DNA of 64,000 bases from Neisseria sp. (GCF_030527965.1 NZ_JAUMZU010000010.1:1-64000), one strand, 5' to 3'; numbered from the stretch's first letter, positions 27,889 to 38,002 are shown. Program-made: numbers and translations. The notes: generated by a model not told the origin, from the sequence alone.

Positions 27889-27916
27889 TTGATGTTTTCG
27901 AAAATGAAAATATACA
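27889..27916 (+). promoter_or_regulatory. Candidate aceE promoter
   Basis: TTGATG (27889-27894), a 16-base spacer and TATACA (27911-27916) predict initiation near 27923, about 45 bases before the aceE ATG. Confidence 0.55.
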
Positions 27917-27967
27917 GGTTTGATAATTTTAAGCGCTTTAATTAACTCAACTGAAGGGATAGTCATT

Positions 27968-30640
27968 ATGTCCACCCAAATTCAAGATGTTGATCCGATT
28001 GAAACCCAGGAATGGCTGGATGCTTTAAGCTCGGTTCTGGAAACCGAAGGTACCGAGCGCGCCCATTTCCTATTGGAAAATCTGGTGAAATACACCCGTC
28101 GTCGTGGCGTTCATATGCCATTTGATGCGACGACTGCCTATTTGAATACCATTCCGGTCGGTAAGGAGCAAAAATCTCCCGGCAACCATGAAATGGAACA
28201 TCGCATTCGTTCTATTATCCGCTGGAATGCCGCAGCCATGGTATTGAAAGCAGGTAAAAAAGATTTAGAATTGGGTGGCCATATTGCTTCTTTCCAGTCA
28301 GCCGCTACTTTGTATGATGTTGGCTTTAATCATTTCTGGCACGCCAAAGGCAAAGATGGCGAAGAAGGCGATTTGGTTTTTTCGCAAGGTCACTCGGCTC
28401 CCGGTATTTATGCTCGTGCTTTCGTTGAAGGCCGTTTGAGCGAAGAGCAACTTAACCATTTCCGTCAAGAAGCCGACACTAATGGCTTGTCTTCTTATCC
28501 CCACCCTTATTTGTTGCCTGATTTCTGGCAATTCCCGACTGTATCCATGGGTTTAGGCCCGTTGATGGGTATTTATCAGGCACGTTTCCTGAAATACCTT
28601 GAGTCTCGCGGACTGACCAAAACCAAAGGCCGTAAAGTTTGGGTATTCTGCGGCGATGGTGAAATGGATGAGCCGGAAAGCCAAGGCGCTATCTCTTTAG
28701 CAGCTCGCGAAGGCTTGGATAATTTGATTTTTGTGATTAACTGTAACTTACAGCGCCTTGATGGCCCGGTGCGCGGTAATGGCAAAATCATTCAAGAATT
28801 GGAAGGCAACTTCCGCGGAGCCGGTTGGAATGTGTTGAAAGTAATTTGGGGCAGCCGTTGGGATGCATTGCTCGCAGCCGACACCAATAATGCTTTGAAA
28901 CAACGCATGAATGAATGTTTGGACGGTGACTACCAAACTTATAAATCAAAAGACGGCGCTTATGTGCGCGAACATTTCTTCAATACGCCCGAATTGAAGG
29001 CGATGGTTGCCAATATGTCTGATGACGAAATCTGGGCGTTGAACCGTGGCGGTCACGATCCGCATAAAGTTTATGCTGCTTATTATGAAGCCGTAAACAA
29101 TTCAGATGGTCGTCCGACCGTTATTTTGGCGAAAACCATTAAAGGTTACGGTATGGGTGCGTCCGGCGAGGGTCAGAACGTAGCTCACCAAGCTAAAAAA
29201 ATGGATATGGCTTCTTTGAAACAGTTCCGCGACCGTTTCGAAATTCCGGTAACCGACGAGCAAATTGAGAGCGGAGATCTGCCTTTCTACCGTTTCAGCG
29301 AAGACAGCCCGGAAATGCAATATCTGCGCGAGCGTCGTAACGCTTTGGGTGGTTATTTGCCACAACGTAATCCAAACACCGAACCGTTGCCTATTCCTGC
29401 TTTGGAAACATTCGATGCTCAATTGCAATCCAGTGGCGACCGTGAGTTTTCCACTACGATGGCATTCGTACGCATCTTGTCTACTTTGTTGAAAGATAAG
29501 CAAATCGGTAAACGCATTGTGCCGATTGTGCCGGATGAAAGCCGTACGTTTGGTATGGAAGGTATGTTCCGCCAATATGGTATTTGGAATCCGAAAGGCC
29601 AGCAATATACGCCGCAAGATAAAGACCAGTTGATGTTCTATAAAGAATCGATTGACGGTCAGATTCTGCAAGAAGGTATTAACGAACCGGGCGCAATGGC
29701 AGACTGGATTGCTGCGGCCACAAGCTACGCAAACAACCGTTATGCGATGATTCCGTTCTATATTTATTATTCAATGTTCGGTTTCCAACGTATTGGCGAT
29801 TTGGCCTGGGCGGCAGGCGACATGCGTGCCCGCGGCTTCTTGGTTGGCGGCACTGCCGGTCGTACTACGCTGAACGGCGAAGGCTTGCAGCACGAAGATG
29901 GTCATAGCCAAGTTCAAGCCGATTTAATTCCGAACTGCGTCAGCTACGATCCGACCTTCCAATACGAGGTGGCTGTGATCGTTCAGGATGGTTTGCGCCG
30001 CATGTATGCCGAGAATGAAGACGTATGGTATTACCTGACCGTGATGAATGAAAACTATGTTCATCCGGCCATGCCCCAACGAAAAGGCATTGAACAAGAA
30101 ATCTTGAAAGGTATGTACTTGCTCAAAGAAGGCGGTAAGAGCGATAAGAAAGTCCAACTGATGGGTTCGGGTACCATCTTGAACGAAGTGATTAAAGCGG
30201 CCGACTTACTGAAAAATGACTTCGGTGTAGAAGCCAATATTTGGTCTTGCCCGTCATTCAACTTGTTGCATCGCGATGCAATTAAGGTTGAGCGCCACAA
30301 CCGCCTGCATCCTTTGGAAGATCGGAAAGTGCCGTTTGTGACTCAGCAGTTACAAGGCCATGAAGGCCCTGTAGTGGCTGCATCCGATTATGTTCGCAGC
30401 TTTGCCGATCGCATTCGTGCTTACATTCCGAATGATTACCATGTATTGGGTACCGATGGCTTCGGACGCAGTGATTCTCGAGCCAACTTGCGCCGTTTCT
30501 TTGAGGTAGACAGCTACAGCGTGGCCGTTGCAGCTCTGAGCGCATTGGCTGATCAAGGCAAAGTTAGCCGTGAGACTGTGCAGCAGGCCATTGAAAAATA
30601 CGGTATCAAAACCGACACCGCGCCTAGCTGGGAACGCTAA
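27968..30640 (+). CDS. aceE: Pyruvate dehydrogenase E1 component (homodimeric)
   Basis: AceE is the thiamine-diphosphate enzyme that decarboxylates pyruvate and acetylates the lipoyl group of E2. The 890-residue length matches E. coli AceE (887). Visible elements include SQGHSAPGIYARAF, the ThDP-Mg motif GDGEMDEPESQGAI ending in INCNLQ, and GGTAGRTTLNGEGLQHEDGH. I chose the ATG at 27968, which follows GAAGGGAT; the upstream in-frame ATG at 27920 lies at the predicted transcript start. It is first in the aceE-aceF-lpdA operon. Confidence 0.97.
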   Translation: MSTQIQDVDPIETQEWLDALSSVLETEGTERAHFLLENLVKYTRRRGVHMPFDATTAYLNTIPVGKEQKSPGNHEMEHRIRSIIRWNAAAMVLKAGKKDLELGGHIASFQSAATLYDVGFNHFWHAKGKDGEEGDLVFSQGHSAPGIYARAFVEGRLSEEQLNHFRQEADTNGLSSYPHPYLLPDFWQFPTVSMGLGPLMGIYQARFLKYLESRGLTKTKGRKVWVFCGDGEMDEPESQGAISLAAREGLDNLIFVINCNLQRLDGPVRGNGKIIQELEGNFRGAGWNVLKVIWGSRWDALLAADTNNALKQRMNECLDGDYQTYKSKDGAYVREHFFNTPELKAMVANMSDDEIWALNRGGHDPHKVYAAYYEAVNNSDGRPTVILAKTIKGYGMGASGEGQNVAHQAKKMDMASLKQFRDRFEIPVTDEQIESGDLPFYRFSEDSPEMQYLRERRNALGGYLPQRNPNTEPLPIPALETFDAQLQSSGDREFSTTMAFVRILSTLLKDKQIGKRIVPIVPDESRTFGMEGMFRQYGIWNPKGQQYTPQDKDQLMFYKESIDGQILQEGINEPGAMADWIAAATSYANNRYAMIPFYIYYSMFGFQRIGDLAWAAGDMRARGFLVGGTAGRTTLNGEGLQHEDGHSQVQADLIPNCVSYDPTFQYEVAVIVQDGLRRMYAENEDVWYYLTVMNENYVHPAMPQRKGIEQEILKGMYLLKEGGKSDKKVQLMGSGTILNEVIKAADLLKNDFGVEANIWSCPSFNLLHRDAIKVERHNRLHPLEDRKVPFVTQQLQGHEGPVVAASDYVRSFADRIRAYIPNDYHVLGTDGFGRSDSRANLRRFFEVDSYSVAVAALSALADQGKVSRETVQQAIEKYGIKTDTAPSWER

Positions 30641-30647
30641 GTAGATA

Positions 30648-30684
30648 TTTCAGACAGGCTTTAATCATTGAAGCCTGTCTGAAA
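30648..30684 (+). terminator. DUS inverted pair between aceE and aceF
   Basis: TTTCAGACAGGCTT and AAGCCTGTCTGAAA form a 14-bp stem with a 9-base loop. Inside an operon it may cause partial termination or protect the mRNA end. Confidence 0.6.
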
Positions 30685-30755
30685 ACGGATTTTGAATGGT
30701 TCTAACGAAATAACCGGTTGTCGATTCCCTTCGCAACCGTTAAAGGAAAATCACG

Positions 30756-32387
30756 ATGAGTCAAATCGTAGAAATCAAAGTACCCGACATTGGTGGTCAC
30801 GAAAATGTAGACGTCATTGCCGTGGAAGTGAAAGCCGGCGATACCATCGCCTTAGATGATACCCTGATTACTCTGGAAACAGACAAGGCCACAATGGATG
30901 TACCGGCGGATGCGGCCGGCTTGGTCAAAGAAGTAAAAGTTAAAGTGGGCGATAAAGTTTCGGAAGGCAGTGTAATCGTATTGGTTGAGGCAGCAGGTGC
31001 AGCTGCTTCGGCTGCGCCAGCGCCAAAAACAGAATCTACTCCGGCAGAGGCGGCTCCGGTTGCGCCTGCCGCTGGTGGTTCAGTAAGCAAAGTGGAAGTT
31101 CCGGATATTGGCGGACATGAAAATGTAGATGTGATCGCCGTAGAAGTTAAGGCAGGCGATACCGTTGCTTTAGACGATACATTGATTACGTTGGAAACCG
31201 ATAAAGCGACTATGGATGTGCCGTCTACCGCGGCAGGTGTGGTGAAAGCCGTTTACGTAAAAGTAGGCGATAAAGTTTCACAAGGTGCCGTAATTGTTGA
31301 AGTGGAAGGCGCCGGTGCGTCTGCTTCCGCAAGTGCCGCTCCTGCGCCGGCTGCAGCTGAAAAACCGGCTGAAGCGCCAAAAGCAGCACCTGCTCCAGCG
31401 GCTGCGGCACCTGCCTCTGCAACGCCTCCGGCCGCTTTTGGTAATACGCCGGTTAATGAAGCTGGATTTGCCAAAGCTCATGCAGGCCCGTCGGCGCGTA
31501 AATTGGCACGCGAATTGGGTGTGGACTTAAGCTTGGTTAAAGGCAGCGGCCTGAAAGGCCGTATTGTCGGCGAAGACATCAAGGCCTTTGTGAAAGCCGC
31601 TATGCAAAGTGGCGGTGTTCAGGGGGCTTCAGCCGGAGCATCTTTGGGCGGCGGTTTAGACTTGCTGCCGTGGCCAAAAGTTGATTTCAGCAAATTTGGT
31701 GAAATTGAGGTTCAACCGCTTTCCCGCATTAAGAAAATTTCCGGTCAGAATTTATCGCGTAACTGGGTGATGATTCCTCACGTTACCGTGAATGATGAAG
31801 CCGATATGACAGACCTGGAAGCGTTCCGCCAGCAGCTTAACAAAGAGTGGGAGCGCGCCGGTTTGAAATTGTCGCCACTGGCTTTTGTTATCAAAGCTTC
31901 GGTAACTGCACTGAAAGCGTTCCCTGAATTCAATTCTTCGCTTGATGGCGACAATCTGGTATTGAAAAAATACTATAACATCGGTTTTGCCGCTGATACG
32001 CCAAATGGCTTGGTGGTGCCGGTCATTAAAGATGCCGATAAGAAAGGTCTGAAAGAGATTTCGCAAGAGTTGACCGAGTTGAGCAAAAAAGCCCGCGAAG
32101 GAAAACTTAAACCGAATGAAATGCAAGGTGCAACCTTTACCATCTCCAGCTTGGGCGGTATCGGCGGAACAGGCTTTACTCCGATTGTGAATGCACCGGA
32201 AGTGGCTATTTTAGGTGTTTGCAAATCACAAATGAAACCGGTTTGGAACGGTAAGGAATTTCAACCGCGTCTGATGTGCCCGTTGTCATTGTCGTTTGAC
32301 CACCGTGTGATTGACGGTGCGGCCGGTATGCGCTTTACCGTGTTCTTGGCGAATCTGCTGAAAGACTTCCGCCGCATTACACTGTAA
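30756..32387 (+). CDS. aceF: Dihydrolipoamide acetyltransferase (PDH E2)
   Basis: AceF forms the core of the pyruvate dehydrogenase complex and transfers acetyl groups to CoA. The 543-residue protein has two lipoyl domains (about 1-75 and 112-187), each with the lipoylated lysine in ETDKATMD, joined by Ala/Pro-rich linkers; then the E1/E3-binding domain ([21 protein letters not shown], near 245-265), and the catalytic domain ending in [11 protein letters not shown] with the active-site His. The two lipoyl domains are nearly identical to each other and to that of LpdA. Confidence 0.97.
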   Translation: MSQIVEIKVPDIGGHENVDVIAVEVKAGDTIALDDTLITLETDKATMDVPADAAGLVKEVKVKVGDKVSEGSVIVLVEAAGAAASAAPAPKTESTPAEAAPVAPAAGGSVSKVEVPDIGGHENVDVIAVEVKAGDTVALDDTLITLETDKATMDVPSTAAGVVKAVYVKVGDKVSQGAVIVEVEGAGASASASAAPAPAAAEKPAEAPKAAPAPAAAAPASATPPAAFGNTPVNEAGFAKAHAGPSARKLARELGVDLSLVKGSGLKGRIVGEDIKAFVKAAMQSGGVQGASAGASLGGGLDLLPWPKVDFSKFGEIEVQPLSRIKKISGQNLSRNWVMIPHVTVNDEADMTDLEAFRQQLNKEWERAGLKLSPLAFVIKASVTALKAFPEFNSSLDGDNLVLKKYYNIGFAADTPNGLVVPVIKDADKKGLKEISQELTELSKKAREGKLKPNEMQGATFTISSLGGIGGTGFTPIVNAPEVAILGVCKSQMKPVWNGKEFQPRLMCPLSLSFDHRVIDGAAGMRFTVFLANLLKDFRRITL

Positions 32388-32390
32388 CGC

Positions 32391-32428
32391 TTTTCAGACA
32401 GGCATTAGGGTTAATGCCTGTCTGAAAA
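32391..32428 (+). terminator. DUS inverted pair between aceF and lpdA
   Basis: TTTTCAGACAGGCATTA and TAATGCCTGTCTGAAAA form a perfect 17-bp stem with a 4-base loop directly after the aceF stop. Confidence 0.65.
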
Positions 32429-32481
32429 AACATGACCGAAGCAACTTGTAAAAAGGTTTGCTTGCCAGAAAGGTTTATAGA

Positions 32482-34263
32482 ATGAGCTTGATTGAACTCA
32501 AAGTGCCCGACATCGGCGGGCATGAAAACGTAGACATTATTGCCGTGGAAATTAAGGCCGGCGATACTGTTGCAATTGAAGATACTTTGATTACTTTGGA
32601 AACAGACAAAGCGACGATGGATGTGCCTGCAGAAGCCGCCGGTGTGGTTAAAGAAGTCAAAGTGAAAGTCGGCGATAAAATCTCCGAAGGCGGTGTGATT
32701 GCCGTTATTGAAGCAAGCGGTGCATCTGCTGAAGTACCCGAAGTAAAAGCCGCTCCGGCACAAGAAGCGCCTAAAGCAGCGACTCCGGCGCCACAAGCCG
32801 CTCAGTTTAATGGTTCGTCGGATGCTGAATATGATGTTGTAGTATTGGGTGGCGGTCCTGGCGGTTATTCGGCAGCCTTTGCCGCGGCAGATGAAGGCTT
32901 GAAAGTGGCGATTGTGGAGCAGTACAGCACTTTGGGCGGTGTTTGCCTAAACGTGGGTTGTATTCCTTCTAAAGCATTGTTGCATAATGCAGCAGTGATT
33001 GATGAAGTGCGTCACCTGAAAGCAAACGGTATTTCCTATCCCGAGCCGGAAATAGATATTAATATGCTGCGCGGCTATAAAGAAAAAGTCATCGGTAAAT
33101 TGACCGGTGGTTTGGCCGGTATGGCAAAAGCCCGCAAGGTTGATATCGTTCAAGGTTTCGGTAAATTTTTGGATGCCAACCACATCGAAGTAGCGTTGAC
33201 TCAAAGCAGTGAATATGAAAAATCTGCTGAGACTGGCGAGAAGAAAACCATAGGATTCAAGAACTGTATTATTGCGGTAGGAAGCCGCGTGGTTAACTTG
33301 CCGTTTATCCCGAAAGATCCGCGTATTGTCGATTCTACCGGTGCGCTGGCTTTGGCAAATGTGCCGGAGAAAATGCTGATTATCGGCGGTGGTATTATCG
33401 GCCTCGAAATGGGTACCGTATACAGCACGCTGGGAGCCCGTTTGGATGTGGTTGAAATGATGGATGGCCTGATGCAAGGTGCCGATCGCGATTTGGTTAA
33501 AGTTTGGCAGAAATTGAACGAATACCGTTTCGATAACATTATGACCAATACCAAAACCGTTGCAGTGGATGCCAAAGAAGACGGCATTTATGTAACGTTT
33601 GAAGGAGCCAATGCGCCGAAAGAACCTCAGCGTTACGACTTGGTTTTAGTTGCTGCGGGCAGGGCGCCTAACGGTAAATTGATTGATGCGGAAAAAGCCG
33701 GTGTTGTGGTCAGCGAAAGAGGCTTTATCGAAACCGATAAACAAATGCACACTAATGTACCGAATATCTACGCTATCGGCGATGTGGTTGGTCAGCCTAT
33801 GCTGGCTCACAAAGCGGTGCACGAGGGCCATGTGGCGGCAGAGAACTGTGCCGGACACAAAGCCTACTTTGATGCTCGCGTGATCCCGGGTGTGGCCTAT
33901 ACCGACCCGGAAGTGGCTTGGGTAGGTGTAACGGAAACGCTGGCCAAAGAGCAAGGAATCAAGATTACCAAAGCCAGTTTCCCGTGGGCTGCTTCCGGCC
34001 GTGCGATTGCCAACGGTTGTGACCAAGGCTTTACTAAGTTGATTTTCGATGCTGAAAGCGGCAAGATTATTGGCGGTGGTATCGTGGGCCCCAACGGTGG
34101 TGATATGATTGGTGAGATTTGCTTGGCGATTGAGATGGGTTGCGATGCCGAAGATATTGGCAAAACCATTCATCCGCATCCTACTTTGGGTGAAACCATT
34201 GGTTTGGCAGCTGAAGTGGCGTTAGGCACCTGCACCGATTTGCCTCCGCAACGCAAAAAATAA
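32482..34263 (+). CDS. lpdA: Dihydrolipoamide dehydrogenase with N-terminal lipoyl domain
   Basis: LpdA (E3) reoxidises dihydrolipoamide with NAD+. This 593-residue form carries an N-terminal lipoyl domain (ETDKATMD, residues ~1-80) and a short Ala/Pro linker before the FAD domain (VVLGGGPGGYSAAFAA), the redox disulfide GGVCLNVGCIPSK (Cys155/Cys160), the NAD motif IIGGGIIGLEMG and the C-terminal HPHPTLGE with the catalytic His. The same fusion is known as meningococcal P64k. I chose the ATG at 32482 because the product then begins like AceF. Confidence 0.97.
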   Translation: MSLIELKVPDIGGHENVDIIAVEIKAGDTVAIEDTLITLETDKATMDVPAEAAGVVKEVKVKVGDKISEGGVIAVIEASGASAEVPEVKAAPAQEAPKAATPAPQAAQFNGSSDAEYDVVVLGGGPGGYSAAFAAADEGLKVAIVEQYSTLGGVCLNVGCIPSKALLHNAAVIDEVRHLKANGISYPEPEIDINMLRGYKEKVIGKLTGGLAGMAKARKVDIVQGFGKFLDANHIEVALTQSSEYEKSAETGEKKTIGFKNCIIAVGSRVVNLPFIPKDPRIVDSTGALALANVPEKMLIIGGGIIGLEMGTVYSTLGARLDVVEMMDGLMQGADRDLVKVWQKLNEYRFDNIMTNTKTVAVDAKEDGIYVTFEGANAPKEPQRYDLVLVAAGRAPNGKLIDAEKAGVVVSERGFIETDKQMHTNVPNIYAIGDVVGQPMLAHKAVHEGHVAAENCAGHKAYFDARVIPGVAYTDPEVAWVGVTETLAKEQGIKITKASFPWAASGRAIANGCDQGFTKLIFDAESGKIIGGGIVGPNGGDMIGEICLAIEMGCDAEDIGKTIHPHPTLGETIGLAAEVALGTCTDLPPQRKK

Positions 34264-34295
34264 TAAACTGCTAAATGAGTGGTTTAACTGTGAAA

Positions 34296-34332
34296 AACCG
34301 CAACCGTTTTTAAACGGTTGCGGTTCTTTTTT
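34296..34332 (+). terminator. Terminator of the PDH operon
   Basis: AACCGCAACCGTTTT and its complement form a strong stem followed by CTTTTTT, about 30 bases after the lpdA stop. It is unrelated to the uptake sequence. Confidence 0.9.
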
Positions 34333-34391
34333 AATCATAGCAAAATGAAATCTGAATTTAATGCTTTAAAGACAGATTGATAGGATTTCTT

Positions 34392-36050
34392 ATGAATTTA
34401 AAACCACTTTCTATTTTAATAACAACATTGCTTGTTACCGCTTGTTCTCAAAATCAATCTGAATCGTCAAATCAGGTATCGGATGGTTCACAAAAAACTT
34501 CTGAAAAGGCCGAGCAAAGCCAGAGTGAGAAAGAGCGCTGTGTTGCGCTTAAAAATATAAAGATGAACGATACGGTTATTACCCAAGCTGATTGGGTTGC
34601 CGTCGGCCCTTTGCCTAAAGATTCTGCCGCCGGCTTGACTGGTGCATCAAGTGAAATCGCCGATATGAATTATTCCGCTCATTGCATGATATCCGGAGAG
34701 ATGGAGAAACGAAATGGTGCAGATGGAAAGCCTTACCATATCGGTTTCCAATTGCGCCTGCCTGAAAATTGGAATAAGAAATTTCTTTTTCAGGGCGGCG
34801 GCGGCACCGACGGTTTTATAGCGCCGGCAGTGGGTAGCGTTCCTTCTCACGGCTCTACCGCCGTGCCTGCGCTCAAACGCGGCTATGCGGTGGTTAGTAT
34901 GGATGGCGGGCATCAAGATATGACGCCTGCTTTCGGAGCGGATCAACAGGCAAGAATTAATTTTGCTTATGCTGCCATTGGAAAAGTTACCGCGGTTGCC
35001 AAGCAATTAATCGAAACCATGTATCACGACAAACTTCAGTACAGCTATTTTATGGGCTGCTCCAACGGGGGCAGGGAGGCTATGATGGCTGCCATGCGTT
35101 ATCCGCTGGAATTTGATGGGGTTATTGCAGGTAATCCGGGTTTTCGGCTTTCAAAAGCGGCAATGGGCGAAGCTTGGGACAGTCAGCATTTTCTTGCTGC
35201 TGCTCCTAAAAACGCTCAAGGGCAGCGTATTGTGGCCAACGCGCTGACTCAGCAAGACCTCGATTCGCTTACTGCCGGGATTCTTAACCGTTGCGATGCT
35301 AAAGACGGGTTGAAAGATGGCATTGTTAATCAATGGGAACATTGTGATTTTAAACCGGAAATGGTGCAAGATAAAATCGGCGAAGAGAAAGTAGCCTTGC
35401 TTAACGCCGTTTTCAATGGTGCGAAGAACAGCCGAGGCGATCACATTTATAGTGGATGGCCTTATGATGCAGGCATTAATTCACCTGGTTGGCGTGCTTG
35501 GAAAATAGGCACTTCGCAAACGGCCGAACCGAATGCGCTTAATTTCACGTTGGGTGCAGGATCATTGCCCAACTATTTTATGACACCGCATAGCCCTAGG
35601 TTCAGCATACTGGATTTTAATTTTGATACTGATCCGGCTAAAACCGTGCAAGTGGGCGGCATCAATGATGCTGATTCCACTGATTTGAGCACCTTTAAAG
35701 CACGCGGCGGTAAGATGATTGTCTTTGAGGGAGTGTCTGATCCGGTATTTTCTGCTAACGATTTGCGCGATTGGTATCTGCAATTGCAGCAGGATACTGC
35801 TAATGCGCGAGAAGCCGTTCGCTTGTTCAATATTCCGGGCATGACTCATTGCGGAGACGGCCCGGCTCTTGATAATTTTGATCCGCTTACTGCGTTGGAA
35901 AATTGGCATGAAAAAGATGTGGCACCGGAGTCTATGGTTGCTACAGGAAAAGCTTTTCCCGGCAAATCACAACCTCTTTGCGCTTATCCGAAAACGGCGA
36001 ATTATGTGGGCGGCGATAAAAATCAGGCGGCAAGTTTCGAATGTCGTTAA
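34392..36050 (+). CDS. Tannase/feruloyl-esterase family lipoprotein
   Basis: This 552-residue protein has a lipoprotein signal (ILITTLLVTACSQ) and a Ser/Gln/Glu-rich linker, then a tannase-family alpha/beta-hydrolase. The nucleophile is Ser224 in MGCSNGGREAMM; Asp450 in EGVSDPVF and His486 in MTHCGDGP complete the triad. The cysteines next to the serine (223) and histidine (487) give the CS-D-HC motif of fungal tannases and feruloyl esterases, where they form an essential disulfide. It probably hydrolyses aromatic esters or related compounds at the cell surface. I chose the ATG at 34392, since the earlier one at 34377 spoils the signal. Confidence 0.87.
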   Translation: MNLKPLSILITTLLVTACSQNQSESSNQVSDGSQKTSEKAEQSQSEKERCVALKNIKMNDTVITQADWVAVGPLPKDSAAGLTGASSEIADMNYSAHCMISGEMEKRNGADGKPYHIGFQLRLPENWNKKFLFQGGGGTDGFIAPAVGSVPSHGSTAVPALKRGYAVVSMDGGHQDMTPAFGADQQARINFAYAAIGKVTAVAKQLIETMYHDKLQYSYFMGCSNGGREAMMAAMRYPLEFDGVIAGNPGFRLSKAAMGEAWDSQHFLAAAPKNAQGQRIVANALTQQDLDSLTAGILNRCDAKDGLKDGIVNQWEHCDFKPEMVQDKIGEEKVALLNAVFNGAKNSRGDHIYSGWPYDAGINSPGWRAWKIGTSQTAEPNALNFTLGAGSLPNYFMTPHSPRFSILDFNFDTDPAKTVQVGGINDADSTDLSTFKARGGKMIVFEGVSDPVFSANDLRDWYLQLQQDTANAREAVRLFNIPGMTHCGDGPALDNFDPLTALENWHEKDVAPESMVATGKAFPGKSQPLCAYPKTANYVGGDKNQAASFECR

Positions 36051-36151
36051 AGATGACTGCCAGTGTTTTTGACTTATCCCGCGTATTGAAGAAGATTTGT
36101 TAAACCTAAGTGTGATTGGTCTCTGATGCGGGCAGCTGGTTGTAAAAAGCA

Positions 36152-36192
36152 ATCCGGGCTGATAATGCTGTTATAGCGTTGTCAGCCCGGAT
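36152..36192 (+). terminator. Hairpin after the tannase-like gene
   Basis: ATCCGGGCTGA and TCAGCCCGGAT form an 11-bp GC-rich stem with a 19-base loop, about 100 bases after the gene. No T-run follows, so terminator function is uncertain. A degenerate uptake sequence (AGCTTGTCTGAA) follows immediately. Confidence 0.4.
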
Positions 36193-36288
36193 AAGCTTGT
36201 CTGAAAACGAAGTATGGCAAAGCGCTTTAAAGCCGTTTTGCGACGGTAAGCGGCTGCTCTGATTCACTCCTTATTTTTCAGACAGGCA

Positions 36289-37788
36289 TCAAATGCCTTG
36301 TACATCGAATACCGTGTCGATTTTATTCCATTGCTCGGTTTCGTAGGTTAGCGCGTCGGCGGTCAATAGGTTTTCATCCAGCCAGTTTTGATTGATGCGC
36401 AGGGTAAATTTATGGCTTTCCGGGTCGAAGCGCAGTTGAGTAAACGGGGGAAGGGTAAGCGGAAGGCGAGCACGGTTGAATAATACGGATAACCTTAGGG
36501 CGGTAATGGCAAACCACATCATCAGGTTATTGCCGGCCAGATCAGCCATTTTGCGCAGGTCGCCGCGCTGCCCTAAGACGAGCGTGGATAAGATTTGCTG
36601 CTCTTTGCGTGAAAAACCCGGCATATCGGCGTTTTCAAGAATGTAGGCGCTGTGTTTGTGATAGGCGGTGTGTGCAATGTCGATACCGGCTTCGTGCAAT
36701 AGGGCCGCCCAGTTTACATATTGTTGCCAGTGTGCAAGCTCTTGCACGGATGCGGTTTGCGCCAAGCTTTCCATAAAAATTCGGGCGGTAGCGGATACGC
36801 GTGCGGCTTGGCTGGGAGAAACGTGATAGCGCTGCTGAAACTGGGCAACGGTTTGATCCCGCATGTCGACATTGAGCTGGCGGCCGATTAAGTCGTAAAA
36901 CACACCGTCGCGCAGAGCGGCTTCGGTAACGATCATTTTTTGAATTTCCAGCTCTTCAAATGCGGCCATCATAACGGAGAGCCCGCCGGCAAAAACTTCA
37001 ATGCGCTCGGGTTTGAGGTTTTCAAAGCGGGCTTTTTTTACGCTGCCGGCCTGGCAGATGCGTTTGACAAGCTCTTGCATGCCGGCGTAGGTAATGTCTT
37101 CTCCCATCTTTAAATCTGCTGAAATCACGTCGCGGATTGATTTGGCCGAGCCGGAGGTGCCGACGCTGAAATCCCAGCCGGTGCGTTTGTAGAGTTTGCT
37201 GATGCGTTGAATTTCGGTGCGGGCGGCGGTAATGGCGGCTTTGAAATCTTTTTCGGTGATTTTGTTTTGGAAAAAGCGCATGCTGTAGGTAACACAACCC
37301 AACGGCAAGCTCTCGGTATTGGCCGGTTCGAGGTGGGCGCCGATAATGAATTCGGTTGATCCGCCGCCGATGTCGATGACCAGCATGCGTTCGCCGTTGG
37401 GCGGTAGGGTGTGGACTACGCCGGTGTAAATCAGGCGAGCTTCTTCGCGGCCTGCAATGATTTCGATGGGAAAACCCAATGCGGCTTCGGCTTTGGGCAG
37501 GAATTCGGAGATGTTTTTGGCGACGCGGAAGGTGTTGGTGGCGACGGTGCGGACTTGATCGGGAGAAAAACCGCGCAGGCGTTCGCCGAATTTGGTCAGA
37601 CAATTGAGCGCGCGATCTTGCGAGGCCGGGTCGAGTTTTTTATGTTCGTCGAGGCCGGCGGCAAGGCGCACCATTTCTTTGATGGAGTCGATAACTTTGA
37701 GTTGGCCATTGTTATTTTCGCAGATTTGCAGACGGAAGCTGTTGGAGCCGAGGTCGACTGAAGCAAGCATGTTTTGAGATGTTGTCAT
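36289..37788 (-). CDS. ppx: Exopolyphosphatase (Ppx/GppA family)
   Basis: This 499-residue member of the ASKHA superfamily releases phosphate from polyphosphate chains (Ppx) or hydrolyses pppGpp (GppA). Motifs are ASVDLGSNSFRL near the start, VIDIGGGSTEFI near 140, GTSGSAKSI and an HD-like C-terminal region (WAALLHEAGIDIAHTAYHKHS). Sequence alone does not separate the two activities firmly; Neisseria members are usually called Ppx. The ATG at 37788 is preferred over a TTG at 37815. The stop lies directly at an uptake sequence (36277-36288). Confidence 0.9.
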   Translation of the reverse strand: MTTSQNMLASVDLGSNSFRLQICENNNGQLKVIDSIKEMVRLAAGLDEHKKLDPASQDRALNCLTKFGERLRGFSPDQVRTVATNTFRVAKNISEFLPKAEAALGFPIEIIAGREEARLIYTGVVHTLPPNGERMLVIDIGGGSTEFIIGAHLEPANTESLPLGCVTYSMRFFQNKITEKDFKAAITAARTEIQRISKLYKRTGWDFSVGTSGSAKSIRDVISADLKMGEDITYAGMQELVKRICQAGSVKKARFENLKPERIEVFAGGLSVMMAAFEELEIQKMIVTEAALRDGVFYDLIGRQLNVDMRDQTVAQFQQRYHVSPSQAARVSATARIFMESLAQTASVQELAHWQQYVNWAALLHEAGIDIAHTAYHKHSAYILENADMPGFSRKEQQILSTLVLGQRGDLRKMADLAGNNLMMWFAITALRLSVLFNRARLPLTLPPFTQLRFDPESHKFTLRINQNWLDENLLTADALTYETEQWNKIDTVFDVQGI

Positions 37789-37821
37789 GATGGTTCGGGG
37801 GTGTAAGTTATGCAATATTGT

Positions 37822-37862
37822 TTTTCAGACAGGCATTTTAAGATGAATGCCTGTCTGAAAAC
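37822..37862. repeat. DUS inverted pair upstream of ppx
   Basis: TTCAGACAGGCA (37824-37835) and TGCCTGTCTGAA (37848-37859) are separated by 12 bases, with extra A/T pairing outside. It lies 35 bases upstream of ppx rather than at a gene end. Confidence 0.7.
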
Positions 37863-37970
37863 ATGCTTTGTTTGCCGTTGGCAAACGACGATATATTACT
37901 GTCTGCCAGAATGTTTGTCATCTTCACCGATAAAGGTGTTAGTTTGGGGTTGTAACGGCCGATTTTGTTA

Positions 37971-38002
37971 ATGCCTGCCTGAAAATTTTTCAGACAGGCA
38001 TT
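37971..38002 (-). terminator. DUS-type hairpin after ilvA
   Basis: ATGCCTGCCTGAAAA and TTTTCAGACAGGCAT pair with one mismatch (a T-to-C variant in the left arm), immediately after the ilvA stop codon. Confidence 0.7.

Noticed and set aside
27754-27975. 73-codon minus-strand reading frame upstream of aceE
   Set aside because: It overlaps the aceE start and predicted promoter, lies in AT-rich sequence and resembles no family I recognise.
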